NCBI GenBank assembly: GCA_900548485.1
Contig: URKL01000055.1
Location: 1-9,469, forward strand
Source of the DNA: an uncultured Succinatimonas sp.
Lineage (GTDB): Bacteria > Pseudomonadota > Gammaproteobacteria > Enterobacterales > Succinivibrionaceae
Length of the DNA stretch: 9,469 nucleotides
Direction of reading: 5' to 3'
Part shown: positions 1 through 6,217 of the stretch, in pieces
How the letters are laid out: every line of letters starts with the position of its first letter
Position numbering within the stretch: position 1 is the first letter of the stretch
Made by a program: the position numbers and the translations under genes
Notes under the pieces: model-generated
What the model saw: only the letters and a program-made list of their open reading frames with translations
What the model was told of the DNA's origin: nothing
Databases searched by the model: none

Positions 1-38
1 GTAGGAATCCCCTTGCTTTAGCAAGGGGAGGAAGTCAA
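1..38 (+). mobile_element. IS200/IS605-type right-end hairpin (left copy)
   Basis: A perfect 8-bp stem, CCCCTTGC with GCAAGGGG, closes a TTTA tetraloop at 9-28. The tetranucleotide GAAT (5-8) lies directly 5' of the stem, and the element ends in GTCAA (34-38). IS608-type transposons are known to carry a right guide GAAT, a right-end hairpin and a cleavage site TCAA in this order, so this looks like a transposition-competent right end. A 38-nt copy with two mismatches lies at 9335-9372, and the two copies diverge immediately after GTCAA, as expected at a true element border. The window begins here, so it cannot be seen whether a tnpB gene precedes it; the TAG at 2-4 could be its stop. If tnpB or its remnant is present, this is also the 3' scaffold of its guide (omega/re) RNA. 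The assignment is by pattern recall, not by search. Confidence 0.6.
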
Positions 39-141
39 ATTAAGATAAAGTTTAGAAAAGGAATTTTTAATGAATATTCAAATAGAGTATTTGTGCAAGA
101 GAATGAATTTTAAGCTTTTTTAATATCTTTAGGATCTCTAT
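39..141 (+). other. Leader region of the regulator gene
   Basis: About 100 bp of very AT-rich DNA lies between the insertion-element end and the regulator. It has a ribosome-binding site AGGA at 131-134, seven bases before ATG 142, and a 10-bp palindrome TGAATATTCA at 71-80. I found no convincing -35/-10 pair or -24/-12 promoter. The regulator promoter is therefore either weak and degenerate here or lies upstream of the window. Confidence 0.4.
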
Positions 142-1998
142 ATGTCAAATTCAATATTGTTTATTTCACCTTACCGTCATTTGGCAAATACAGCTAATCA
201 AGTAATAGCTTCTATGGGGCTGAAAATACCGGTAGAGATCTCTTATGATTATGAGGCTTTAAAAGCTTTAAAAAAACATCCTGAAGCCCGTATTGTGATA
301 AGTCGTGGTGGTACTTTACGTTTTATAAGTGGTAAGCCCGGAATTACTACGGTAAACATTGGTACTTCTCTTTTTGATCTTTTAGAGGCCACTGAGGTTT
401 TAAGTCGACACGGGTGTAAAAAAATTGCTGTAGTTACACAGGATAATATCTTAGGTCTTAAGCAAGGTAAGATTCAGTTAGGGGGCATTACTTTGCTAAT
501 GGAGCCATGCCCTACGGCAGATGACATTGTAGAGACTGTAGATAGATGTATTGAAGATGGTTATGATGGGATTGTAGGCTGTATTGTTGCCGTAGAAACA
601 GCTAAATTACATGGAGTCCCTTCATCATTTATTTACTCAGATTTTTTTACGATAAAAGAGTCAATTTTAAAAGCTCTAGAGATAGAAAGGGGACTTAACT
701 CTCAAAAATTAGCTTTAGATAGACTTGCCTCTTTAGTCGACAATATTGAAGAGGGAGCGGTGATCTTCAATGCCGAACATGAAGCTGTTTTTTATAACGA
801 AAATGCTGGCAAAATTTTAGGAAATATTAAACGTGAGAAATGGTATGAGTTTCTCTCTCCATATATAGAATCAAGAAATTCTTACCCTCGAGTTTTGGAA
901 ATAGAAGGACGTAAGGTTTTACTTAGAAACAGACATCTCTATGAAGGATCTGAGTACAACAATGTGGTCCTTATGATTGAAAGTGCAGCTTTAGAGGAAC
1001 AAACACAAAGTATTAATGCTGCTGTTTATTCCAAAGGACTTTATGCTAAGAAACATTTTAAGGACATATTGTATAGATCTTCGGCTATGGCCGATTGCGT
1101 AGATCTAGCCTCAAAATATGCTAAATCTCAGTCTACAGTTATGATTTTTGGCGAAACTGGTGTTGGTAAAGAAGGTTTTGCTCAGAGTATTCACAATCTT
1201 TCGCTTCGCGCAAATAAGCCATTTGTATCGGTAAATTGTTCGTCCTTGCCTCAGGGACTGGTGGCATCTGAATTATTTGGATATGTTGCTGGAGCTTTTA
1301 CCGGAGCTCGACAAAATGGCAAAAAAGGTTTGTTTGAGCTAGCTCAAGGTGGCACTATATTTTTAGATGAAATTACAGAATTACCCTTAGATGTACAAAG
1401 TCAGATCTTAAGAGTTCTCCAAGAGCGAGAGGTGATGCGCATAGGTGATGATAAGGTTATTCCTTTGGATATCAGAATTATCTGTGCTGCAAATAAAAAT
1501 ATTTTAACTTTATGTAAAGAGGGTAAATTTCGTTACGATCTTTATTACCGTATTAATGTTTTAAATATCACTATTCCTCCTTTGCGTGAGCGCCGCGAAG
1601 ATATTCTTTATTTATTTAAAAATTTCCTTAAAGAATTTTTAGTTGAACACGGAAACGATCTGGTTATTGAAGATAATGCCTTAGAGCTTATAGAGAATTA
1701 TTCTTGGCCTGGAAATGTACGTGAACTTAAAAATGTGGCCGAATCAGTGTCTTTTTATGGCCCCTTAGTTAAAAAAGAATATTTAGAGTTACAGCTAGGA
1801 GAAATTAATTCTAAAGAGGGAATTGTAAAAAATAGTTTAAACATTCCGGAAAATGCTTCATTTAAAGATGTAGAGAGAATTTACTTGCAGGAGTTGCTTA
1901 GAAAACATAGTTTATCTGAGGCGTTAAAGATATCAGGTTTATCGCGTACGACTTTATGGCGACGTTTAAAGGATTATGGCTTTGAATTTTTAGGATGA
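142..1998 (+). CDS. Sigma-54-dependent activator with PrpR_N-type sensor domain
   Basis: This 618-residue enhancer-binding protein should remodel RNA polymerase-sigma-54 to open the operon promoter. Residues about 28-185 resemble the PrpR N-terminal sensor (ISRGGT at 53-58, then a KKIAVVTQDNILG strand-loop), which in PrpR binds 2-methylcitrate. A PAS-like segment follows at about 192-290. The AAA+ domain has Walker A GETGVGKE (337-344), an intact sigma-54 contact loop GAFTGA (384-389), Walker B GGTIFLDE (403-410), an arginine-finger region FRYDLYYR (463-470) and SWPGNVREL (521-529). A Fis-type helix-turn-helix ends the protein (about 588-613). There is no receiver domain, so it is one-component, probably sensing a uronate or aldonate directly; the ligand is inference. 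Length is slightly above E. coli PrpR. The start is supported by AGGA seven bases upstream. It sits divergent from nothing and points at the promoter it likely controls, 147 bp downstream. Confidence 0.93.
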   Translation: MSNSILFISPYRHLANTANQVIASMGLKIPVEISYDYEALKALKKHPEARIVISRGGTLRFISGKPGITTVNIGTSLFDLLEATEVLSRHGCKKIAVVTQDNILGLKQGKIQLGGITLLMEPCPTADDIVETVDRCIEDGYDGIVGCIVAVETAKLHGVPSSFIYSDFFTIKESILKALEIERGLNSQKLALDRLASLVDNIEEGAVIFNAEHEAVFYNENAGKILGNIKREKWYEFLSPYIESRNSYPRVLEIEGRKVLLRNRHLYEGSEYNNVVLMIESAALEEQTQSINAAVYSKGLYAKKHFKDILYRSSAMADCVDLASKYAKSQSTVMIFGETGVGKEGFAQSIHNLSLRANKPFVSVNCSSLPQGLVASELFGYVAGAFTGARQNGKKGLFELAQGGTIFLDEITELPLDVQSQILRVLQEREVMRIGDDKVIPLDIRIICAANKNILTLCKEGKFRYDLYYRINVLNITIPPLRERREDILYLFKNFLKEFLVEHGNDLVIEDNALELIENYSWPGNVRELKNVAESVSFYGPLVKKEYLELQLGEINSKEGIVKNSLNIPENASFKDVERIYLQELLRKHSLSEALKISGLSRTTLWRRLKDYGFEFLG

Positions 1999-2034
1999 GT
2001 TGTATGTAAGCGTGATCTTTATTGTTTTTTTAAC

Positions 2035-2049
2035 GTTTAAAAATGAAAC
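2035..2049 (+). promoter_or_regulatory. Putative activator-binding dyad A (upstream activating site)
   Basis: GTTTAAAAATGAAAC fits a dyad GTTTCA-N3-TGAAAC with one deviation in the left half. It lies about 130 bp upstream of the predicted start of transcription, in the range usual for enhancer-binding protein sites. Its near-identical partner is centred exactly 42 bp downstream, four turns of B-DNA, so two activator dimers would bind the same face. The link to the adjacent regulator is inference from position and spacing. Confidence 0.55.
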
Positions 2050-2076
2050 AATAGAAAAACAAAAAATATCATTTTT

Positions 2077-2091
2077 GTTTCATTTTGAAAT
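2077..2091 (+). promoter_or_regulatory. Putative activator-binding dyad B (upstream activating site)
   Basis: GTTTCATTTTGAAAT is an almost perfect dyad, TTTCA-N3-TGAAA, with only the outermost pair not complementary. It matches the same 15-bp pattern as dyad A and lies 70 bp before the -24 GG. Around the two sites, AAAATGAAACAA (2040-2051) and TTGTTTCATTTT (2075-2086) form a perfect 12-bp inverted repeat. The same stretch also contains AAACAAAAA (2057-2065) opposite TTTTTGTTT (2072-2080), so an AT-only terminator for the upstream gene is an alternative or additional role. Confidence 0.55.
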
Positions 2092-2125
2092 AGCGAATAT
2101 TTCTTAATATATAGATTTTGTTTTA

Positions 2126-2138
2126 TTTCAATAAGTTA
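2126..2138 (+). promoter_or_regulatory. Possible IHF site
   Basis: TTTCAATAAGTTA matches the IHF consensus WATCAA-N4-TTR at all but the second position, and it has a T-rich stretch on its 5' side. It lies between the activator dyads and the -24 element, where DNA bending commonly helps sigma-54 activators reach polymerase. It sits only 8 bp before the promoter motif, closer than most IHF sites, and chance matches are frequent in such AT-rich DNA. Confidence 0.3.
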
Positions 2139-2144
2139 AATTTG

Positions 2145-2162
2145 TTGGCACGATTTATGCAT
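2145..2162 (+). promoter_or_regulatory. Sigma-54 (-24/-12) promoter of the operon
   Basis: TTGGCACGATTTATGCAT matches the sigma-54 consensus TGGCACG-N4-TTGCA with only one deviation in the -12 block. The invariant GG (2147-2148) and GC (2159-2160) are separated by exactly ten bases. Transcription should begin near 2172, giving a 5' leader of about 44 nt before dctP. It lies immediately downstream of a sigma-54 activator gene, which makes the assignment strong. Confidence 0.9.
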
Positions 2163-2173
2163 TATATATAGGT

Positions 2174-2190
2174 GTAGACATGATATCTAC
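2174..2190 (+). promoter_or_regulatory. Short 5'-leader hairpin
   Basis: GTAGA (2174-2178) and TCTAC (2186-2190) can pair around a seven-base loop, starting within a few bases of the predicted 5' end of the operon mRNA. A 5'-terminal stem can protect mRNA from RNase E. It is only five base pairs, so the role is speculative. Confidence 0.25.
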
Positions 2191-2215
2191 GTCAAACTAA
2201 CAGAGGACTATATAT

Positions 2216-3217
2216 ATGAATAAATTTTCCAAATTAGCTTTAAGCGCTGCGGTTGCCTCTTTAATTGCAGCTAGTACCCAGGCTTTAGCTGCTGATAAAG
2301 TAGAGTTAAATGTAGGTTATGAGAATAACCCTACTGAGCCTTTTGGTCAGGGCGTACAGAAGTGGAAAGAGTTATTAGAAGAGCGTTCTGGTGGTACTAT
2401 GACCATCAACGTTTATCCTAATTCTCTTTTAGGCTCAAAAGATGATCTTATGGATCAGATGGTTGCCGGTGAGCCTGTATGTACCTTAACCGATGGTGCA
2501 TTCTTTGCTGACCGTGGCGTAGCTGATATGGGTATCGTTTTTGGTCCGTATTTGTTTGAAACTTGGGATCAAGCCTTTAAGCTCAATGATTCAGCATGGT
2601 ATCAAGAACAATCACAAAAAGTCTTAGAAAAAGCGCACTTGAAGATTGTAGCTGCTAACTGGAAGTATGGTGCTCGTCATACTTTAACTAATAAGCCTGT
2701 AAATAAGTTAGAAGATTTCAAAGGCTTAAAGGTCCGTGTTCCTACTAACATCATTCAAGTTAAGGGTTTTGAGGTATTAGGTGCAACCCCTACTCCTATG
2801 GCTTTAGGTGAAGTCTATACTGCCTTACAGCAGGGTACTATTGATGGTGTAGAAAACCCGTTACCAGTACTCTATAACGGCAAGTTCCAAGAAGTTGCTA
2901 AGTACTTACTATTAGATGGTCACGTCTTTAACGTAACTAACTTAGTTGTAGGTGAGGATTTCTGGAATAGCTTAAATGCTGATCAACAAAAGATGTTAAT
3001 TGATACTTGTAAGGAAGCTGGCGTTTATCAAAATGGTGTAATTGATAAGATGGAAGCTGAACTTATCGAGAAGTTTAAGGCCGAAGGTGTAACTATTGTT
3101 GATCCTTCCCCTGAATTTAAAAAGTCTTTAGTTGACGCAGCTCAGAAATTCTATACCTTACCTGACTTTGATAATTGGACTCCTGGTCTGCACGAGACCG
3201 TCAAGAAGTCTATGTAA
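2216..3217 (+). CDS. dctP: TRAP transporter substrate-binding protein, DctP family
   Basis: This is the periplasmic solute receptor of a tripartite ATP-independent (TRAP) transporter, 333 residues, the usual length. A Sec signal peptide is clear: lysines at 3 and 6, a hydrophobic core at about 7-20, and a likely signal peptidase I cut after ALA at 23-25. The mature protein has the family pattern: PFGQGVQKWKELLEERSGG near the start, Arg154 in a GARHTLTN strand, and LKVRVP with Arg174, the arginine that in this family normally clamps the substrate carboxylate. GTIDGVENP (207-215) lines the other side of the cleft. The substrate is thus an organic acid; the neighbours suggest a hexuronate or aldonate such as L-galactonate. 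A strong AGAGGA site (2202-2207) lies eight bases before the ATG, and the gene ends in tandem TAA codons. It is the first gene of the sigma-54 operon. Confidence 0.95.
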   Translation: MNKFSKLALSAAVASLIAASTQALAADKVELNVGYENNPTEPFGQGVQKWKELLEERSGGTMTINVYPNSLLGSKDDLMDQMVAGEPVCTLTDGAFFADRGVADMGIVFGPYLFETWDQAFKLNDSAWYQEQSQKVLEKAHLKIVAANWKYGARHTLTNKPVNKLEDFKGLKVRVPTNIIQVKGFEVLGATPTPMALGEVYTALQQGTIDGVENPLPVLYNGKFQEVAKYLLLDGHVFNVTNLVVGEDFWNSLNADQQKMLIDTCKEAGVYQNGVIDKMEAELIEKFKAEGVTIVDPSPEFKKSLVDAAQKFYTLPDFDNWTPGLHETVKKSM

Positions 3218-3250
3218 TAACACACTGATATCTTTATAAAAAAATAGTAT

Positions 3251-3275
3251 AACCGCCTTGTTTAACAAGGCGGTT
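3251..3275 (+). promoter_or_regulatory. Intergenic stem-loop between dctP and dctQ
   Basis: AACCGCCTTG (3251-3260) and CAAGGCGGTT (3266-3275) form a perfect 10-bp, GC-rich stem with loop TTTAA. Only three T residues follow the GC core, so it is at best a leaky terminator. In TRAP and ABC operons such hairpins after the binding-protein gene typically block 3' exonucleases or attenuate readthrough, giving more receptor than membrane subunits. The distal genes have no obvious promoter of their own, so transcription must read through it. Confidence 0.7.
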
Positions 3276-3291
3276 TAGAGAGATTACGCCT

Positions 3292-3783
3292 ATGAAATCA
3301 GCTTTTAGCTTGAAAAACCTCGACCTTTTGATAGCTGCTTTTGCTTTAGCAGTTTTGGTAGTGGTTACCTTTACTAACGTTTTCATGCGTTATTTATTTT
3401 CCGCGCCGTTAATCTGGGCTGAGGAAGTTCAGCTTTTATGTTTCTTGTGGATGACCTTTATGGGAGCTGGTGCCGCTTTCCGTTTTGGTTCACATGTCGC
3501 TATTGAAGTTGTTGTTGATACCTTACCTGATAATTTGAAACGTATTATCGAAATTATCGACTATATCTTAGTTGTCCTGATTTTAGGTTATGTCACTTAC
3601 TTAGGCATGACCATGATGCCGCTTATGCTTAAGATTGGCAAACAGACCAATATTCTGCATATCCCATTTTGGTTTATCAATATAGTTATGCCAGTTGGCT
3701 GTGCTGTAATGATTTATTGTACAACTACTGCCCATTATCAGAAATTCTTTGGCAAAAAGAACTCTGACAGCGAGGAGAAATAA
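3292..3783 (+). CDS. dctQ: TRAP transporter small permease, DctQ family
   Basis: A 163-residue, four-helix inner-membrane protein (segments at about 11-33, 44-62, 86-108 and 125-145) with a charged C-terminal tail. The family signatures NVFMRYLF (29-36), WAEEVQ (42-47) and GSHVAIEVV (66-74) are present. DctQ packs against the large subunit and is needed for sodium-driven uptake from the loaded receptor. The start is preceded by a modest purine stretch AGAGAG (3277-3282). The stop is two bases before dctM, and the dctM ribosome-binding site lies inside the last codons, so the two membrane subunits are probably translationally coupled. Confidence 0.93.
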   Translation: MKSAFSLKNLDLLIAAFALAVLVVVTFTNVFMRYLFSAPLIWAEEVQLLCFLWMTFMGAGAAFRFGSHVAIEVVVDTLPDNLKRIIEIIDYILVVLILGYVTYLGMTMMPLMLKIGKQTNILHIPFWFINIVMPVGCAVMIYCTTTAHYQKFFGKKNSDSEEK

Positions 3784-3785
3784 TT

Positions 3786-5072
3786 ATGGATTTTGCTGTA
3801 GGCTTAAGCTGTATTCTTTTACTTGTATTCCTTTTTATGAAGATGCCGGTGTTTGTAGCTATTTTAGGCGCTGCCTCCACATACTTCATATTACATCCGG
3901 AATTAAAATCAGTAGTATTTGCTCAGCGTTTTATTTCAGGCTCACAGAACATGGCTTTATTGGCCATCCCCTTCTTTGTGTGCGCTGGCGTTTTCATGAA
4001 TTATACGGGCGTTACTAAGCGCATTATCGACTTCTGTGAATCCTTAGTTGGTAATGTTATCGGTGGTATCGGTCACGTAACTGTCTTAGTTGCTACTTTA
4101 ATGGGTGGTTTATCTGGATCTAACTTAGCTGACGCAGCTATGGAAGCTAAGATGTTAGTTCCTGAGATGGAGCGTCGTGGTTTCTCTCGTGCCTTCGGTT
4201 CTGTATTAGTTGCCACCTCTGCAATCATTACCCCGTTAATTCCACCGGGAATTGCAATGATTGTTTACGGTTCTATCGCTAACGTTTCTATTGGTAAGCT
4301 CTTTATCGCTGGTATTGGACCTGGTTTATTATTGTGTATCGCTTTGATGATGTTAGTAAGCTTTGTTTCCTATAAGCGTAATTACAGAAGCACTGTTAAG
4401 GTTGATACTTCTTTTAAGCGTGTAGTTAAAACTTTCCGCGGTGCCTTTTTACCTTTATGTTTACCGGTAATTATCATCGGTGGTATTCGTGTAGGTGCTT
4501 TTACCCCTACAGAAGCTGGTTCTGTAGCTATCATATATTCTTTACTTTTAGGTTTAATTTACAGAGAAATGACCTTTAAGAATATATTAGAAGGCTTGAA
4601 AGAAACTGTTTTAACCTCTGGCGCAATTATGTTGATTGTTGCCTCAGCTTCAGCTTTTGCCTGGGTTTTAACTAAGGAAAGCGTTCCGCAGTTCTTTACA
4701 AATCTCTTTATTGATTACATGGATGACAAGTTATTGTTCTTGTTATGCGTCAATGTCTTCTTACTCATAATTGGTATGTTTATTGAAGGTAACGCAGCCA
4801 TGATTATCTTAGTACCATTATTAGTACCGCTTGCCAATCACTTTGGTTTAGATGAGATTCATTTTGCAATGGTTGTGATCTTCAACTTTGCTTTAGGTGC
4901 TCTCTCTCCTCCTATGGGTACTTTAATGTTCGTAACTTGCTCTATTACTAAGGTTCCTATGGGCACCTTCATTAAAGAAGCAGTTCCGTTCTATATCTTG
5001 CTTGTAATTTGCTTGTTATTGTTGACCTTTATCCCATCACTCTCAACAGGCCTTGTAAACCTGATTTACTAA
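3786..5072 (+). CDS. dctM: TRAP transporter large permease, DctM family
   Basis: A 428-residue polytopic inner-membrane protein, the normal size for DctM, which forms the ion-coupled transport channel with DctQ. Recognisable family segments include AIPFFVCAGVFMN (60-72), MGGLSGSNLADAAMEAKMLVPEM (106-128), ITPLIPPGIAMIVYG (148-162) and, in the second half, GAFTPTEAGSVAIIYSL (237-253) and ALGALSPPMGTLMFV (369-383). The two PP-containing hairpin regions reflect the inverted-repeat elevator fold shared with other ion-coupled carriers. A strong GAGGAG (3772-3777) lies eight bases before the ATG. The gene is intact, and the next gene begins 26 bases after its stop. Confidence 0.95.
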   Translation: MDFAVGLSCILLLVFLFMKMPVFVAILGAASTYFILHPELKSVVFAQRFISGSQNMALLAIPFFVCAGVFMNYTGVTKRIIDFCESLVGNVIGGIGHVTVLVATLMGGLSGSNLADAAMEAKMLVPEMERRGFSRAFGSVLVATSAIITPLIPPGIAMIVYGSIANVSIGKLFIAGIGPGLLLCIALMMLVSFVSYKRNYRSTVKVDTSFKRVVKTFRGAFLPLCLPVIIIGGIRVGAFTPTEAGSVAIIYSLLLGLIYREMTFKNILEGLKETVLTSGAIMLIVASASAFAWVLTKESVPQFFTNLFIDYMDDKLLFLLCVNVFLLIIGMFIEGNAAMIILVPLLVPLANHFGLDEIHFAMVVIFNFALGALSPPMGTLMFVTCSITKVPMGTFIKEAVPFYILLVICLLLLTFIPSLSTGLVNLIY

Positions 5073-5085
5073 TGTGAAAGAATTT

Positions 5086-5090
5086 GAGGA
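5086..5090 (+). promoter_or_regulatory. Ribosome-binding site that fixes the dehydrogenase start
   Basis: GAGGA lies eight bases before ATG 5099. An in-frame TTG at 5084 would add five residues but overlaps this Shine-Dalgarno sequence and has none of its own, so ATG 5099 is the start to use. Confidence 0.8.
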
Positions 5091-5098
5091 AAATAGAT

Positions 5099-6130
5099 AT
5101 GAAAACCATTATTATTCCAGAGCCAAATAAAGTAGAAATTATTGAAACTCCTATGCCTGAGCCTAAAGAAGGCGAGGCTTTATTAAAGGTCTTACGTGGC
5201 GGTATTTGCGGTTCTGATTTAGGAACCTATAAGGGTACTTTCGCTTATGCCTCATATCCAAGAATTCCTGGACATGAATTTTCAGCTCGCATTGAAAAAT
5301 TAAATGGTGATGCAAGTGCTTATGGCTTAAAGGAGGGAATGGTTGTTACCTGCAATCCTTATTTCAATTGCGGTAAGTGCTATTCCTGTGAAAGAGGCCA
5401 TGTAAATTGCTGTGAGCATAATGAAACTTTAGGTGCTCAGCGAGATGGTGCTTTTAGTGAATATATCACTATGCCTTTTGAGCGTATTTATGATGGACAA
5501 GGCTTATCTCCAGAAGTTTTAGCTGCTATTGAGCCTTTCTGCATTAGTTATCATGGTGCTGTAACTCAGGGTCGCTGTGCTAAAGGCGAAAATGTTTTAG
5601 TTATCGGTGCCGGTACTATCGGTACTTTAGCTGCAGTTGCAGCTAAATCTCAAGGCGCTAATGTCTATATCGCTGATGTTGCTAAGAAGAAACTTGATTA
5701 TGCTCAAGAGCAATTCAATTTTGCTGGTACTATTTTAAACGAGGGTGCTAACTTTATTGAAAAGTGCATGGAAGTTACCAATGGCCATGGTTTTGATGTT
5801 TGCATTGAAGCTGTAGGTTTACCTGCAACTTTCCAAAGCGCTATTGATGCTTGTGCCTTTGCCGGACGTGTAGTCTTAATTGGTGTGGGCAAGAAGAATC
5901 TTGATTTCAACTTCACCTTATTACAGAAAAAAGAGCTTCATGTTTGTGGTTCTCGTAATGCTTTAAAGCAAGACTTCTTAAATCTTATTGATTTAGTTAA
6001 AGGTGGCGATGTACCTTTAGAGAAGGTTATTACCAATACTTATAGCTTCAACGATGCTGCTAAAGCTTTTGCTGACTTTGCCGCTCATGGCAATGAAATG
6101 CTAAAAGTAGAAATAAATTTTGAAGCATAA
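5099..6130 (+). CDS. Zn-dependent medium-chain dehydrogenase, probable L-galactonate 5-dehydrogenase
   Basis: A 343-residue NAD-dependent alcohol/polyol dehydrogenase. Catalytic zinc ligands are Cys37 (GGICGSD), His59-Glu60 (PGHE) and probably Glu145. The structural zinc lobe is complete with Cys91, Cys94, Cys97 and Cys105. The Rossmann motif GAGTIG is at 170-175, and Asp193 at the end of the second strand favours NAD over NADP. Close relatives by pattern are E. coli YjjN/LgoD, which oxidises L-galactonate to D-tagaturonate, RspB, and L-gulonate 5-dehydrogenases. The next genes consume D-tagaturonate (uxaB, uxaA), so L-galactonate is the best substrate guess. An L-gulonate enzyme would make fructuronate and call for uxuB/uxuA, which are absent. 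Family is certain; the substrate is inference from context. It shares the operon with the transporter upstream. Confidence 0.85.
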   Translation: MKTIIIPEPNKVEIIETPMPEPKEGEALLKVLRGGICGSDLGTYKGTFAYASYPRIPGHEFSARIEKLNGDASAYGLKEGMVVTCNPYFNCGKCYSCERGHVNCCEHNETLGAQRDGAFSEYITMPFERIYDGQGLSPEVLAAIEPFCISYHGAVTQGRCAKGENVLVIGAGTIGTLAAVAAKSQGANVYIADVAKKKLDYAQEQFNFAGTILNEGANFIEKCMEVTNGHGFDVCIEAVGLPATFQSAIDACAFAGRVVLIGVGKKNLDFNFTLLQKKELHVCGSRNALKQDFLNLIDLVKGGDVPLEKVITNTYSFNDAAKAFADFAAHGNEMLKVEINFEA

Positions 6131-6146
6131 AAAATATGTATAATCT

Positions 6147-6178
6147 TCCTTAGATCAAATAATATTTTGATCTAAGGA
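6147..6178 (+). promoter_or_regulatory. Palindrome between dehydrogenase and uxaB (attenuator or operator)
   Basis: Perfect 13-base arms, TCCTTAGATCAAA (6147-6159) and TTTGATCTAAGGA (6166-6178), surround a six-base loop and are followed by a T-rich but interrupted stretch. In RNA it would be a long stem resembling a leaky terminator or stability element. In DNA it could be an operator. A TATAAT at 6139-6144 precedes it without a good -35. It resembles neither the activator dyads upstream of dctP nor the IS-type hairpins. Confidence 0.6.
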
Positions 6179-6217
6179 TTTATTTATATAATTATCAATC
6201 CATAGGATCACACTAAA

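Noticed and set aside
1..38. Rho-independent terminator of an upstream gene, or a CRISPR repeat
   Set aside because: The hairpin has no T tract after it, and the two copies are 9.3 kb apart with no array. Conserved bases outside the stem (GAAT, GTCAA) fit a transposon end better.
71..80. TGAATATTCA palindrome as an operator for the regulator gene
   Set aside because: It is a single short AT-rich palindrome with no second copy before dctP and no promoter next to it.
2040..2086. A contiguous KdgR operator
   Set aside because: The half-sites AATGAAAC and GTTTCATT are present, but they are 20-odd bases apart instead of adjacent, so this is not a normal KdgR box. It is kept only as a question in the findings.
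3749..4018. 89-codon + strand reading frame overlapping dctQ and dctM
   Set aside because: It lies in another frame across the dctQ/dctM junction, has no family features, and both overlapped genes are clear family members.
5704..5916. 70-codon reading frame on the - strand
   Set aside because: It lies wholly inside the dehydrogenase gene, has no recognisable motif, and is explained as an antisense shadow.
6116..6144. Sigma-70 promoter with TATAAT at 6139-6144
   Set aside because: The -10 hexamer is perfect, but the best -35 (TTTTGA at 6118) is only 15 bp away and poor. TATAAT occurs easily in such AT-rich DNA.
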